Source: Flavobacteriales bacterium
Lineage (GTDB): Bacteria > Bacteroidota > Bacteroidia > Flavobacteriales > BACL11
Assembly (NCBI GenBank): GCA_012960835.1
Contig: DUAL01000074.1
Span: forward strand, 1 to 40,113
Direction of reading: 5' to 3'
Length of the DNA: 40,113 nucleotides
In this document: positions 14,343 to 22,653 of the stretch, in pieces
How the letters are laid out: each line of letters opens with the position of its first letter
How positions within the stretch are numbered: the stretch's first letter is position 1
Notes under the pieces: generated by a model
Databases searched by the model: none
Told to the model about the DNA's origin: nothing
What the model saw: the letters and a program-made list of their open reading frames with translations, nothing else
Program-made: the position numbers and the translations under genes

Positions 14343-16087
14343 TCTTCACTTACTTCAAGCAAGCGCCTACGATAAACCGAAAATAATTTGGATTTTGAAA
14401 TATAGCCCACATATTTTCCTTTTTTGAGCACAGGGAGATTCCATGCCCCAGTATCTTTAAAAATAGCAGTTACTTCTTCCATTGTGTTATGGGTGGAAAG
14501 CACTCCCAGTGGCGCTCGCATCATGCTGGTAACCGTTTCACTTTGGTATAAACTTTGGTCGAACATAATCCCTCTTACATCATCCATAGCCACGATTCCT
14601 AAAAAAGTATTTTCACTATCCACTACAGGAAAAATATTCCGTTTGGAATTAGCAACAATTTTCACGAATTCTCCCAATATCATGGAAGGATTTACTATTG
14701 ATAAATCTTTCTCTATTATTTTTTCCAATTTTATTCTTGATAAAATTGCCTTGTCTTTATGATGGGTAACCAAATCGCCTCTTTTTGCCAATTGCATGGT
14801 AAATACCGAATGTGGAACAAAATAAGTAGAAGTAATATAGGCAATGGAAGAGCTTATCATTAGTGGGATAAAAAGCTGATATCCAGATGTAATTTCTGCA
14901 ATAAGGAAAATGGCAGTAAGTGGTGCGTGCATCACCCCAGCCATAAGTGCTGCCATGCCAACCAATGCAAAATGGCTTTCTGATAAATTATTAAGACCTA
15001 GAAAAGCCAAAGATTTTGAAAAAATGACTCCCAAACTAGCGCCCATAAAAAGTACTGGAGCAAAAATACCACCAACTCCTCCAGCCCCAATTGTTGCGGA
15101 AGTAGCAATCACTTTCAAAAGAAAAAGTCCAATCAAAAACAATAATAAATTTTGATTATTTTCTACTATATCAGCAGAATTTCCACTGGTTAATTTATTG
15201 ATAAACTCATAACCCTCACCAAAAAGTGGTGGAAACAGATATATTAAAATACTAAGAATGCTTCCCCCTAAAATAATTTTCCAAAAGCGTTTTTTTATAC
15301 GTTTGAATTTAGTAGTTACAAAAGTATAGCAGTGGTAAAAATAGACAGAAGTAAATCCTGCCAACAATCCTAATCCTACATAAAGTAATAAATCATTTAA
15401 AGCGAAACCACCTTGGATACTGACAGGCAATAATAACTCTTCCCCTAAAAAAAATCGACTTGTCATCACAGCAGAAACAGAAGCAAGTAAAAGAGGAATT
15501 AAAGATGCCATGGTTAAATCGAGCATAATTACCTCAATAGCAAAAATAATAGCAGCAATGGGTGCCTTGAAAATAGCGGCAATAGTTCCAGCAACTGCAC
15601 AGCCAATAAGTAATGTTTTACTTTTATAATTGAGATGAAATAATTTTGACAGCCGAGAACCAATTGCCGAACCACTAACAGCTGTTGGGGCTTCCAAGCC
15701 AACCGAACCGCCAAAACCAACCGTAAGAGCAGAGGATATAATTGGCGAAAACATTTGATGCCACCGCATGATACTATTGCGCTTGGAGATGGAATACAAA
15801 ATAGAAACAAAGCCTCTATTCCCTGGTTTTTTTAGGATGTATTTTAGAAATAAGTAAACAAGCGCTATTCCAATTAAAGGATAGAAGAAATACAAATAAT
15901 CATTCCAATTTATCCTTATTCCAGTAGTTAGAAACTCCTCAATAAAGAAAACGGAATTTTTAATAATTACAGCAATTATTCCTGAAATTAGTCCAATGAT
16001 AATACTCAGAATGTAAATAAATTGCTTGTGGTTTAGGTGCTTTAATCGCCAAACTAAAAAGCGTTTTAATAGCGACTTGTTTTCCAT
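14339..16087 (-). CDS. ClC-family chloride channel/transporter with CBS domains
   Basis: Membrane protein of 582 residues. The ClC core spans about residues 20-430 with the selectivity loops GLEAPT (equivalent to GREGPT, keeping the gating Glu) and GGIFAPVLFMG, and a Glu in the helix FAIEVIMLDL at the place of the proton-pathway Glu, so H+/Cl- exchange is plausible. A cytoplasmic pair of CBS domains occupies the C-terminus (from about 460), with FPVVDSENTFLGIVAMDD and LPVLKKGKYVGYIS. CBS pairs often bind adenine nucleotides. It starts 1 base after the aspS stop and is probably cotranscribed with it; its stop overlaps queD. Confidence 0.92.
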   Translation of the reverse strand: MENKSLLKRFLVWRLKHLNHKQFIYILSIIIGLISGIIAVIIKNSVFFIEEFLTTGIRINWNDYLYFFYPLIGIALVYLFLKYILKKPGNRGFVSILYSISKRNSIMRWHQMFSPIISSALTVGFGGSVGLEAPTAVSGSAIGSRLSKLFHLNYKSKTLLIGCAVAGTIAAIFKAPIAAIIFAIEVIMLDLTMASLIPLLLASVSAVMTSRFFLGEELLLPVSIQGGFALNDLLLYVGLGLLAGFTSVYFYHCYTFVTTKFKRIKKRFWKIILGGSILSILIYLFPPLFGEGYEFINKLTSGNSADIVENNQNLLLFLIGLFLLKVIATSATIGAGGVGGIFAPVLFMGASLGVIFSKSLAFLGLNNLSESHFALVGMAALMAGVMHAPLTAIFLIAEITSGYQLFIPLMISSSIAYITSTYFVPHSVFTMQLAKRGDLVTHHKDKAILSRIKLEKIIEKDLSIVNPSMILGEFVKIVANSKRNIFPVVDSENTFLGIVAMDDVRGIMFDQSLYQSETVTSMMRAPLGVLSTHNTMEEVTAIFKDTGAWNLPVLKKGKYVGYISKSKLFSVYRRRLLEVSED

Positions 16088-16088
16088 T

Positions 16089-17831
16089 TTAAAGAAGTCT
16101 AATATTTAACTCTTTCAATTGTTCCTCATCAATATCGGATGGCGAGTCAATCATCACATCTCTACCCGAGTTATTCTTTGGGAATGCAATAAAATCACGG
16201 ATGCTTTCTTGTCCTCCCATTATTGCACATAAACGATCAAACCCAAAGGCAACTCCACCATGGGGTGGCGCTCCATATTCAAAGGCCTCCATCAAAAATC
16301 CGAATTGTTCTTTTGCCTCTTCTTCCGTAAATCCTAAATGCTTAAACATGAGTTGTTGCAAGGCTCTATCGTGTATTCTTATACTTCCACCACCTATCTC
16401 ATTTCCGTTCATCACAAGGTCATAAGCATTGGCACGCACTGCTGCTGGGTCAGTATCTAGTTTTGCAATATCTTCTGGCTTTGGTGAGGTAAACGGGTGG
16501 TGCATTGCATGGTATCTTTCTGTGTCCTCATCCCATTCTAATAGTGGAAAATCCAACACCCATAAGGGGGCGAATACTTCAGGATTTCTAAGCCCTAGTT
16601 CTTCTGCTAAGTGCAAACGCAAAGTCCCTAAGGCCTTTCTTGTTTTGTCTACACCTCCTGCCATTATTAGTAATAAGTCACCAGGTTCACATCCTGCTTT
16701 TTCGGCCCAAGCTTTTCTAGCTTCTTCATCAAAAAACTTATCTACTGTCGATTTTGATGTTCCGTCCTCATTGTACTTGCAATAGATAAGTCCTGTTGCG
16801 CCAACTTGTGGTGTTTTTACAAAATTTACTAAGGTATCTAATTGCTTACGCGTATAATTCGCACATCCTTTTGCATTAATAGCAACTACTAATTCTGAAT
16901 TATCAAATACCCCAAAATCTTTCCCTTGGCAAAGCGCATTCATTTCCACAAACTGCATATCAAAACGAATATCTGGTTTGTCTGAACCATACAATTCCAT
17001 GGCATTATCATAAGTCATTCTTGGGAATTCACAGAGCTCAACTCCTTTTACTTCCTTAAGTAAATGGCGAGTTAATCCTTCAAACATATTCAGGATATCT
17101 TCCTGTTCAATAAAGGACATTTCACAGTCAATCTGAGTAAATTCTGGCTGACGATCAGCACGCAAATCTTCATCTCTAAAGCATTTTACGATTTGATAAT
17201 ATTTATCAATTCCACCCACCATGAGCAATTGCTTAAAAGTTTGTGGCGATTGAGGAAGGGCATAAAACTGCTTTTCGTTCATTCTACTTGGCACTACAAA
17301 ATCCCTTGCTCCTTCAGGAGTGGATTTGATTAAGTAAGGCGTTTCTACTTCAATAAATCCTTGCTTATCCAAGTAATTTCTTGTTGCTTTCGACACTTGG
17401 TGCCTTAACATCAAATTCTCTTTTATCGGATTTCTTCTAATATCCAGATAACGATACTTCATTCTTATTTCATCCCCACCATCTGTTTCGTTTTCTATGG
17501 TAAAAGGAGGTGTTTTTGATTTGTTCAGGATTGTTAATTCACCTATTTCAATTTCAATTTCACCTGTAGGAATATTTTTATTTTTACTTTCTCTTTCTAC
17601 TACTTTTCCTTTTATCTGAATCACAAATTCACGCCCTAATTTTCTGGCATCAGCACAAAGGTCCGCATTTACATCCATGTTAAAGGCCAATTGTGTAATT
17701 CCGTATCTATCCCTTAAATCCACAAAAGTCATTCCTCCTAAATCTCTTGTTTTCTGTACCCATCCGCTTAGGGTTACCTCTTCACCAACTTTGGAGATGT
17801 TTAATGTACCGCAATTATGTGTTCTCAACAT
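16089..17831 (-). CDS. aspS: Aspartyl-tRNA synthetase
   Basis: Class IIb synthetase of 580 residues, the usual bacterial size with an inserted GAD domain. The anticodon-binding OB fold starts LSGWVQKTRDLGGMTFVDLRDR. Motif 2 is FRDEDLRADRQPEFTQID, motif 3 is GFDRLCAI. The start is the ATG at 17831 (MLRTHNCG), not the in-frame ATG at 18023: the extension would run through the tadA gene and promoter on the other strand and has no match to the family. Residues RDLGG and RESKNKN at the anticodon-binding face look like discriminating AspRS. It diverges from tadA, with a -7 box at 17865-17858. Confidence 0.96.
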   Translation of the reverse strand: MLRTHNCGTLNISKVGEEVTLSGWVQKTRDLGGMTFVDLRDRYGITQLAFNMDVNADLCADARKLGREFVIQIKGKVVERESKNKNIPTGEIEIEIGELTILNKSKTPPFTIENETDGGDEIRMKYRYLDIRRNPIKENLMLRHQVSKATRNYLDKQGFIEVETPYLIKSTPEGARDFVVPSRMNEKQFYALPQSPQTFKQLLMVGGIDKYYQIVKCFRDEDLRADRQPEFTQIDCEMSFIEQEDILNMFEGLTRHLLKEVKGVELCEFPRMTYDNAMELYGSDKPDIRFDMQFVEMNALCQGKDFGVFDNSELVVAINAKGCANYTRKQLDTLVNFVKTPQVGATGLIYCKYNEDGTSKSTVDKFFDEEARKAWAEKAGCEPGDLLLIMAGGVDKTRKALGTLRLHLAEELGLRNPEVFAPLWVLDFPLLEWDEDTERYHAMHHPFTSPKPEDIAKLDTDPAAVRANAYDLVMNGNEIGGGSIRIHDRALQQLMFKHLGFTEEEAKEQFGFLMEAFEYGAPPHGGVAFGFDRLCAIMGGQESIRDFIAFPKNNSGRDVMIDSPSDIDEEQLKELNIRLL

Positions 17832-17857
17832 TTTTAATTTATTTGCTTGCGAAATTA

Positions 17858-17865
17858 CAAAACTA
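17858..17865 (-). promoter_or_regulatory. -7 box TAGTTTTG for aspS-clc
   Basis: TAnnTTTG match on the minus strand, 26 bases before the aspS ATG at 17831, and 11 bases from the opposing tadA box. Confidence 0.55.
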
Positions 17866-17876
17866 ATTGTGTTAAC

Positions 17877-17884
17877 TATCTTTG
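17877..17884 (+). promoter_or_regulatory. -7 box TATCTTTG directly before tadA
   Basis: TAnnTTTG match with only 4 bases (CACT) before the ATG at 17889, implying a leaderless tadA mRNA. It rules out the longer in-frame start at 17847. Confidence 0.65.
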
Positions 17885-17888
17885 CACT

Positions 17889-18335
17889 ATGGAAATTAAA
17901 CCGTTTAATGATATTTATTTTATGAAAGAAGCATTGAAAGAGGCTGAGAAAGCATACGATAAAGATGAAGTTCCTGTTGGGGCTGTTATTGTTTGCGAGA
18001 ATCAGATTATTGCCCGAGCTCATAATTATACTGAGGCACTAAATGATGTAACCGCTCATGCCGAAATGCAAGCTTTTACTGCTGCTGCTGATTATTTAGG
18101 AGGAAAATACCTAAACGAATGCACACTTTATGTTACCCTTGAACCCTGCATAATGTGTGGTGGAGCTGCTTATTGGGCACAACTAAAAAAGGTAGTCTAT
18201 GGGGCAAAAGATGAAAAAAGAGGTTTTTCTTCTTTAGCAGAAAATATCCTGCACCCAAAAACCGAAATTGAAAGTGGTTTACTGCAAGAAGGATGCTCAA
18301 AATTATTGTCCGATTTTTTTAAAAGTAAAAGGTAA
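17889..18335 (+). CDS. tadA: tRNA(adenine34) deaminase
   Basis: Converts A34 to inosine in tRNA-Arg. The 148-residue protein has the deaminase zinc site: H57-A-E59 (HAEM) with the catalytic Glu, and PCIMC (C87 and C90) near residue 86. DEVPVGAVIV precedes it as in TadA, and N45-region AHNYTE and the C-terminal GAKDEKRGFSS fit the tRNA deaminase rather than cytosine or guanine deaminases. The start at 17889 is set by the -7 box 4 bases upstream. An alternative ATG at 17847 would put the promoter inside the coding region. Confidence 0.93.
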   Translation: MEIKPFNDIYFMKEALKEAEKAYDKDEVPVGAVIVCENQIIARAHNYTEALNDVTAHAEMQAFTAAADYLGGKYLNECTLYVTLEPCIMCGGAAYWAQLKKVVYGAKDEKRGFSSLAENILHPKTEIESGLLQEGCSKLLSDFFKSKR

Positions 18336-18342
18336 ATAAGCG

Positions 18343-18350
18343 TATTTTTG
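18343..18350 (+). promoter_or_regulatory. -7 box TATTTTTG for the bacilliredoxin gene
   Basis: TAnnTTTG match 16 bases before the ATG at 18367, in the 31-base gap after tadA. Confidence 0.55.
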
Positions 18351-18366
18351 CCAAAAAATTACAATT

Positions 18367-18780
18367 ATGTATCCAGAAGAAATGTGTGCACCTATGCGTG
18401 AAGATTTAACCTCAGTAGGGTTTATTGCTTTACGTACTCCTGAATCAGTATCCGAACTATTAGATAAAAAAGAAGGTACCGTTTTAGTGATGGTAAATTC
18501 AGTGTGTGGTTGTGCGGCTGGTAATGCACGTCCGGCTGTAAAAATGACAACAGAGTTTGCTAAAAAAGTAGATACTTTTGCAACTGTTTTTGCAGGGCAA
18601 GATATTGAAGCAACTGCTAAAGCCAGAGAATACATGGCTCCATTTCCTCCCTCATCACCATCAATTGCTGTGTTTAAAGACGGTAAATTAGTTCACTGTA
18701 TTGAGCGTCATCATATTGAAGGAAGGTCAGCTGAAATGATTGCTGATAATTTGAAAGATTGTTTCGATAACATCTGCTAA
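18367..18780 (+). CDS. Bacilliredoxin (BrxA/BrxB, YphP/YqiW family)
   Basis: Thioredoxin-fold protein of 137 residues. The active site is SVCGCAAG with Cys 47 and 49, the CGC signature of this family, which removes bacillithiol from oxidised proteins in Gram-positives. MYPEEMCAPMREDLT at the start, AKAREYMAPFPPSSPSIAVFKDGKLVHCIERHHIEGR in the second half match the whole family. In Bacteroidota the family is common; whether this organism makes bacillithiol cannot be judged here, so a general disulfide isomerase/reductase role is also possible. The following heme O synthase gene lies 40 or fewer bases downstream. Confidence 0.93.
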   Translation: MYPEEMCAPMREDLTSVGFIALRTPESVSELLDKKEGTVLVMVNSVCGCAAGNARPAVKMTTEFAKKVDTFATVFAGQDIEATAKAREYMAPFPPSSPSIAVFKDGKLVHCIERHHIEGRSAEMIADNLKDCFDNIC

Positions 18781-18823
18781 TAGCAATCCTCTGATTTCAA
18801 CTCTAAAATATTATGGGCAGTTG

Positions 18824-19669
18824 ATGAAATTTCGCCTTTCAGCAACAGTTGTGTTTTCAGCTGTAATAGGGTATTTATTAGGGGCTGAAAGTCTTTCTCT
18901 TTTTGCTATTTCTTATCTGATAATTGGCGGTATTTTAGTAACAGGTTCGGCAAATGCATTCAATCAGATATTGGAGCAAAAGCACGATAAACTCATGGAG
19001 AGAACAGCTCAGAGACCTTTACCATTAGGGAATTTATCCTCACCTCAAGCCTTAGTTTTTGCTACTCTTATTGGTGGTATTGGTTTATTGGCATTGTACA
19101 GTGTTGTCCCAGGAGGTTTTAAAAGTTGCTTGTTTGGGGTGCTGTCAATATTACTATATGTTTTAGTGTATACCCCATTAAAACGGATATCACCTATCGC
19201 TATTTTTGTAGGTGCTTTCCCTGGGGCAATTCCCATTCTACTAGGATGGGTAGCGGCAACTAACGATTTTAGCCTTGTAGCAGGAGTGCTATTTGCTGTT
19301 CAGTTTTGTTGGCAATTTCCTCATTTTATTGCTATCTCTTGGGTGCAAGATGCAGAATATAAAAAAGCTGGATTTAAAATGATGTATGGAGGAAAAAAAG
19401 GAAAATACCCTGCACTTATTTCAATAGTTGCGTCCCTATTTATGACAATCATTTCCGTTATACCATTTTTTTGGAATTATACCGATTTAACACTTTCAGT
19501 GTATGGCGCAAGTTCAGTATTTGTTTTAGGTATTTGGTTTACACTTAAATCCGTCAAACTATATAATAATACTGACGATAAGAGCGCATTAAAAGTAATG
19601 CTAAGCTCATTTGCCTACTTGCCTATTATGCAAATTATCTATGTGCTGGATAAATTTTTAATGCAATAA
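18824..19669 (+). CDS. ctaB: Protoheme IX farnesyltransferase (heme O synthase)
   Basis: Transfers farnesyl to heme B, giving heme O for cytochrome oxidases. The UbiA-type protein has about nine membrane helices; the prenyl-diphosphate site is ANAFNQILEQKHDKLMERT-QRPLP, and a second acidic loop, SWVQDAEYKKAGF, follows. The first ATG (18824) gives 281 residues but begins at KFRLSATVVFSAVIGY, at the very start of helix 1. The frame stays open upstream and reads ISTLKYYGQLMKFRLS, which resembles the usual N-terminus, so translation may begin at a non-ATG codon such as ATT 18794, CTG 18791 or TTG 18821. It precedes a DUF420 gene by 6 bases, consistent with oxidase assembly. Confidence 0.92.
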   Translation: MKFRLSATVVFSAVIGYLLGAESLSLFAISYLIIGGILVTGSANAFNQILEQKHDKLMERTAQRPLPLGNLSSPQALVFATLIGGIGLLALYSVVPGGFKSCLFGVLSILLYVLVYTPLKRISPIAIFVGAFPGAIPILLGWVAATNDFSLVAGVLFAVQFCWQFPHFIAISWVQDAEYKKAGFKMMYGGKKGKYPALISIVASLFMTIISVIPFFWNYTDLTLSVYGASSVFVLGIWFTLKSVKLYNNTDDKSALKVMLSSFAYLPIMQIIYVLDKFLMQ

Positions 19670-19675
19670 AAAAAG

Positions 19676-20209
19676 ATGAAAAAACAAGATTCAATATTTG
19701 TACCACTGATTATTGCTTTGTCGGTAATTATTCCAATTGCAGTTGCGGTATTAATGTTATTCCCAACTGTTTTTCATATCGAGTCAGAAAGCATTGACTT
19801 TAGCTCATTGCCTTTCTTTCATGCCATCTTGAATGGATCAACAGCTGTTTTACTATTCACAGGTTTTATCCTGATAAAAAATAAAAAAACGAATTTGCAT
19901 AAAGCAGCCATGTTATCTGCTTTTGTGTTGTCATCCGTATTTTTAATTTCTTATGTTTTCTCAAAATTAGTACTTGATCACGGAAACACAAAATATTTAG
20001 GAGAATATATAATTACTTATCGTTTCATTCTTATTTCTCACATCTTGTTGTCAATTCCTGTTTTGCCATTGGCAATGTTTTCAATATACAGGGGGTTGAC
20101 TGGTGAAATAGAGAAACACAAAGCTATTGTAAAATGGACTTTCCCAATATGGATGTATGTGGCGATTACGGGTGTTTTGGTGTATGTATTTATGGCGCCT
20201 TATTATTAA
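19676..20209 (+). CDS. DUF420 membrane protein, CtaM-like (oxidase assembly)
   Basis: This 177-residue protein has about five membrane segments (residues 8-30, 47-65, 77-95, 112-135, 150-172) and matches the DUF420 family by its His positions: LPFFHAILNGS, LHKAAMLSAF, LISHILLSIPVLPLA and EKHKAIVKWTFPIWMYVAITGV. A Staphylococcus member (CtaM) is needed for an aa3-type oxidase. Placement 6 bases after heme O synthase supports the same role here. The His residues near the membrane could ligate heme or copper, but this is inference. It ends 3 bases before the convergent gatC. Confidence 0.88.
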   Translation: MKKQDSIFVPLIIALSVIIPIAVAVLMLFPTVFHIESESIDFSSLPFFHAILNGSTAVLLFTGFILIKNKKTNLHKAAMLSAFVLSSVFLISYVFSKLVLDHGNTKYLGEYIITYRFILISHILLSIPVLPLAMFSIYRGLTGEIEKHKAIVKWTFPIWMYVAITGVLVYVFMAPYY

Positions 20210-20212
20210 GAT

Positions 20213-20503
20213 TTATTTTTTAAGCACAGTAGATACTTTAAAATAGTCAGAATCTTTCTGAGGGGCATTTTTCAGAGCTTCCACTTGTGAGATAACTGCT
20301 CGTATTTCATCTTCCCTCAGCACATTTACTTCTTCACTTAAATAAATAAGCGGTTCAACACCTTCCGTGTCAATCTCACTTAATTTATCTACAAAACCAA
20401 TAATTTTTTCCAAATCAGCTTTCATTAGTTCAGCTGATTTTGCATCAAATTCCAACTTTGCCAAAGCGGCAATATCTTCTATTAGTTTGTTAGTTATTTT
20501 CAT
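20213..20503 (-). CDS. gatC: Asp/Glu-tRNA amidotransferase subunit C
   Basis: Small subunit (96 residues) of GatCAB, which amidates misacylated Glu-tRNA-Gln and/or Asp-tRNA-Asn. The family pattern is clear: I-x2-LAKLEFD near the start, FVDKLSEIDTEGVEPLIYLSE in the middle, LREDEI, and DSDYFKVSTVLKK at the end. It lies between GatA and GatB as a wrapped belt in the complex. gatA and gatB are not in this window. It overlaps the end of plsC by 14 bases and must be cotranscribed with it. Confidence 0.93.
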   Translation of the reverse strand: MKITNKLIEDIAALAKLEFDAKSAELMKADLEKIIGFVDKLSEIDTEGVEPLIYLSEEVNVLREDEIRAVISQVEALKNAPQKDSDYFKVSTVLKK

Positions 20504-21224
20504 CTCTTTTCAATTGTTCAAAAATAGTATTGTAAACTGTGTTATTCAAATTTTCTAAGGAATTGTTTTCATTTATTTTAATAGGCGCATGAATTTTAAT
20601 CCTTACAATTCCTGGCCTTCCTTTAAAATATTCTTGGGGAAATATTTTTTTATTATCAGCCAAAGTGATTGGTACAATTTTTACACTTTTTTCAATAGCT
20701 AAACGGAAAGGTCCGTTTTTAAATGGTTTTAAAAAAACTTCTTTTTTAGGAATTCCTCCTTCCGGAAAAATACACATACTAATCCCCTCATCTAATTTAA
20801 TTCCTGCCTTAATAAAAGCAGCATAAGTATCTCTTATTTTGCTTCTATCTACAATTACACTATTGTTTTTATAAAACCAGCCAAATAGGGGAATGCTTGC
20901 AATTTCAGCTTTTCCCATAAATTGTAAAGGGATTGGCAATACTGCCAGAATAAGGGGAATGTCTAATGTAGAAACATGATTAGGGCAAAATATATAATGT
21001 TCATCTTTGCTCAACTTTTCTTCCCACTCAACTTTTGGAAAAATAAAGGATAAACAAAGTGTTAGTTTTGACCAATAGCGAGCTAAGTGGCAAACTGTTT
21101 TATGATTTTGACAGATGGAAGTGAAGAAAAAAAGAAGCGGAATAAAAATCAAAAAACCACTAAAAAATACCAGTAAAAACCACAGTCGCCAAAGCGTACT
21201 AAAAAGATACCCTATCCATTTCAT
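20490..21224 (-). CDS. plsC: 1-acyl-sn-glycerol-3-phosphate acyltransferase
   Basis: Membrane enzyme that makes phosphatidic acid in phospholipid synthesis. In 244 residues it has an N-terminal hydrophobic region (about residues 10-37), the acyltransferase motif I NHVSTLD-IP (HxxxxD), FMGKAEIASIPLFGWFYKNN (motif II region) and the motif III FPEGGIPKKEVFLKPFKNGPFRLA. Length is normal. Its -7 box ends 4 bases before the ATG. It is followed by gatC with a 14-base overlap. Confidence 0.93.
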   Translation of the reverse strand: MKWIGYLFSTLWRLWFLLVFFSGFLIFIPLLFFFTSICQNHKTVCHLARYWSKLTLCLSFIFPKVEWEEKLSKDEHYIFCPNHVSTLDIPLILAVLPIPLQFMGKAEIASIPLFGWFYKNNSVIVDRSKIRDTYAAFIKAGIKLDEGISMCIFPEGGIPKKEVFLKPFKNGPFRLAIEKSVKIVPITLADNKKIFPQEYFKGRPGIVRIKIHAPIKINENNSLENLNNTVYNTIFEQLKRDENN

Positions 21225-21228
21225 TCGG

Positions 21229-21261
21229 CAAAGATAAAAATCCTATTTTTACAACATCAAA
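21229..21261 (-). promoter_or_regulatory. Promoter directly before plsC: TTTG, 21-base spacer, TATCTTTG
   Basis: On the minus strand TTTG (21261-21258) and TATCTTTG (21236-21229) are 21 bases apart, the best -33/-7 pair in the window together with 802-832. The box ends 4 bases (CCGA) before the ATG at 21224, implying a leaderless plsC mRNA. The divergent trpS begins at 21273. Confidence 0.7.
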
Positions 21262-21272
21262 TATTATTGTTA

Positions 21273-22241
21273 ATGGCAAGAATACTTACAGGAATAAAAA
21301 GCACAGGAAGACCACATTTAGGTAATTTGTTGGGTGCGATAATTCCTGCAATAGCACTTTCAAAAGATAATAAAAATGAAAGTTTATTTTTTATTGCGGA
21401 TTTGCACTCTTTTACTACAATAAGGGATGCCCAAGAATTAAAAGAAAATACTTATGCCATTGCTGCTGCTTGGCTTGCTTTTGGTTTTGATACAGATAAA
21501 AATTTGTTTTATCGGCAGTCGGATGTTACTGAGGTAACCGAACTGACTTGGTTTTTGAACTGCTTCACGCCTTTCCCTATGCTTGCCAATGCACATTCCT
21601 TTAAAGATAAATCGGATAAATTATCGGATGTAAATGCAGGGCTTTTTACTTATCCAGTTTTGATGGCGGCTGATATTTTGTTGTATGATGCTAACATAGT
21701 TCCTGTTGGGAAAGACCAAATGCAGCATTTGGAAATCACTCGTGATATTGCCGGAGCTTTCAATCATAAATATCCAAACTCTTTTGTAATTCCTGAAACA
21801 AAAGTAGATGAAAGAGTGATGATTGTACCGGGAACTGACGGACAAAAAATGAGTAAATCCTATAATAATGGCATTGATATTTTCCTATCGGACAAGAAAT
21901 TAAAGAAGCAAATAATGGGCATAAAAACAGATTCTACGCCAATGGAAGAGAAGAAAAATGCGGAGGATTGTAATGTATTTCAATTGTATAAATTATTGGC
22001 TACTGAAAAGCAATCAGAAAATTTAAAAGCAAAATATGCTGCTGGTAATTTTGGTTATGGCCATGCAAAACAAGAACTCTTTGATTTGATTTGTGATAAA
22101 TATACGGCAGAGAGAGAAAAGTTTAATCACCTAATGGAAAACAAAGATATTATTGAAAAAGAACTCCAAAAAGGAGCAGAAAAAGCTAGGGTAATTGCTC
22201 GTGAGGTTTTAACAAGAGTGAGAACAAATATTGGCTATTGA
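21273..22241 (+). CDS. trpS: Tryptophanyl-tRNA synthetase
   Basis: Class I synthetase of 322 residues. The HIGH-type motif is TGRPHLGN near residues 10-17, PVGKDQMQHLEITRDIA is the usual central segment, and KMSKSYNN carries the second signature. The TTG at 21267 would add two residues, but the ATG at 21273 gives the normal MARILTGIKSTG N-terminus. It diverges from plsC. I see no exact -7 box (TATTTTTA at 21244-21251 lacks the G). A PNPOx-like gene overlaps its end by 11 bases. Confidence 0.96.
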   Translation: MARILTGIKSTGRPHLGNLLGAIIPAIALSKDNKNESLFFIADLHSFTTIRDAQELKENTYAIAAAWLAFGFDTDKNLFYRQSDVTEVTELTWFLNCFTPFPMLANAHSFKDKSDKLSDVNAGLFTYPVLMAADILLYDANIVPVGKDQMQHLEITRDIAGAFNHKYPNSFVIPETKVDERVMIVPGTDGQKMSKSYNNGIDIFLSDKKLKKQIMGIKTDSTPMEEKKNAEDCNVFQLYKLLATEKQSENLKAKYAAGNFGYGHAKQELFDLICDKYTAEREKFNHLMENKDIIEKELQKGAEKARVIAREVLTRVRTNIGY

Positions 22242-22653
22242 TAAACGAATTATCGATTTTATAAAAGCACATCACCTTCTTGCATTAGCGACAAGCAAAG
22301 ACAACACGCCCTATTGTGCCAATTGCTTTTATGTGTATGATGAAAAGAAAAATTGGCTGATTTTTTCTTCCGATACCAAAACCAGACACGCCCAAGATTT
22401 TATAGCAAACCCAAATGTGGCCGGAACCATTGCACTAGAAACAAAAGAGATAAGTAAAATACAAGGGGTGCAATTGCTGGGAACAATATTAGAATTAAGA
22501 GAAGAGGAATTGAAAATTGCTAAAACAAAATACTTAAAAGCATTTCCTTATGCAGAAAAAATGAAAGCCCAACTTTGGGCAATGCAACTTACTTTTATAA
22601 AAATGACACATAATAAATTAGGATTTGGGAAGAAGTTAGTTTGGCAGAAATAA
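22231..22653 (+). CDS. PNPOx-like flavin-binding split-barrel protein (YhbP-like)
   Basis: This 140-residue protein has the split-barrel pattern of pyridoxamine-phosphate-oxidase-like proteins: HHLLALATSKDNTPYCANCFYVYDE, LIFSSDTKTRHAQDFIANPNVAGTI and IQGVQLLGTILE. It lacks other domains and resembles YhbP-type proteins, which bind a flavin or F420-like cofactor; the substrate is unknown. Start at TTG 22231, inside the trpS end (11-base overlap), because no ATG lies near the conserved IIDFIKAHH region. It is translationally coupled to trpS. Its stop is directly against the stop of the convergent amidohydrolase gene. Confidence 0.78.
   Translation: MAIDKRIIDFIKAHHLLALATSKDNTPYCANCFYVYDEKKNWLIFSSDTKTRHAQDFIANPNVAGTIALETKEISKIQGVQLLGTILELREEELKIAKTKYLKAFPYAEKMKAQLWAMQLTFIKMTHNKLGFGKKLVWQK

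Noticed and set aside
17832..18023. 64-residue N-terminal extension of aspS from the ATG at 18023
   Set aside because: It runs antisense through tadA and its promoter and does not resemble AspRS; MLRTHNCG at 17831 is the normal start.
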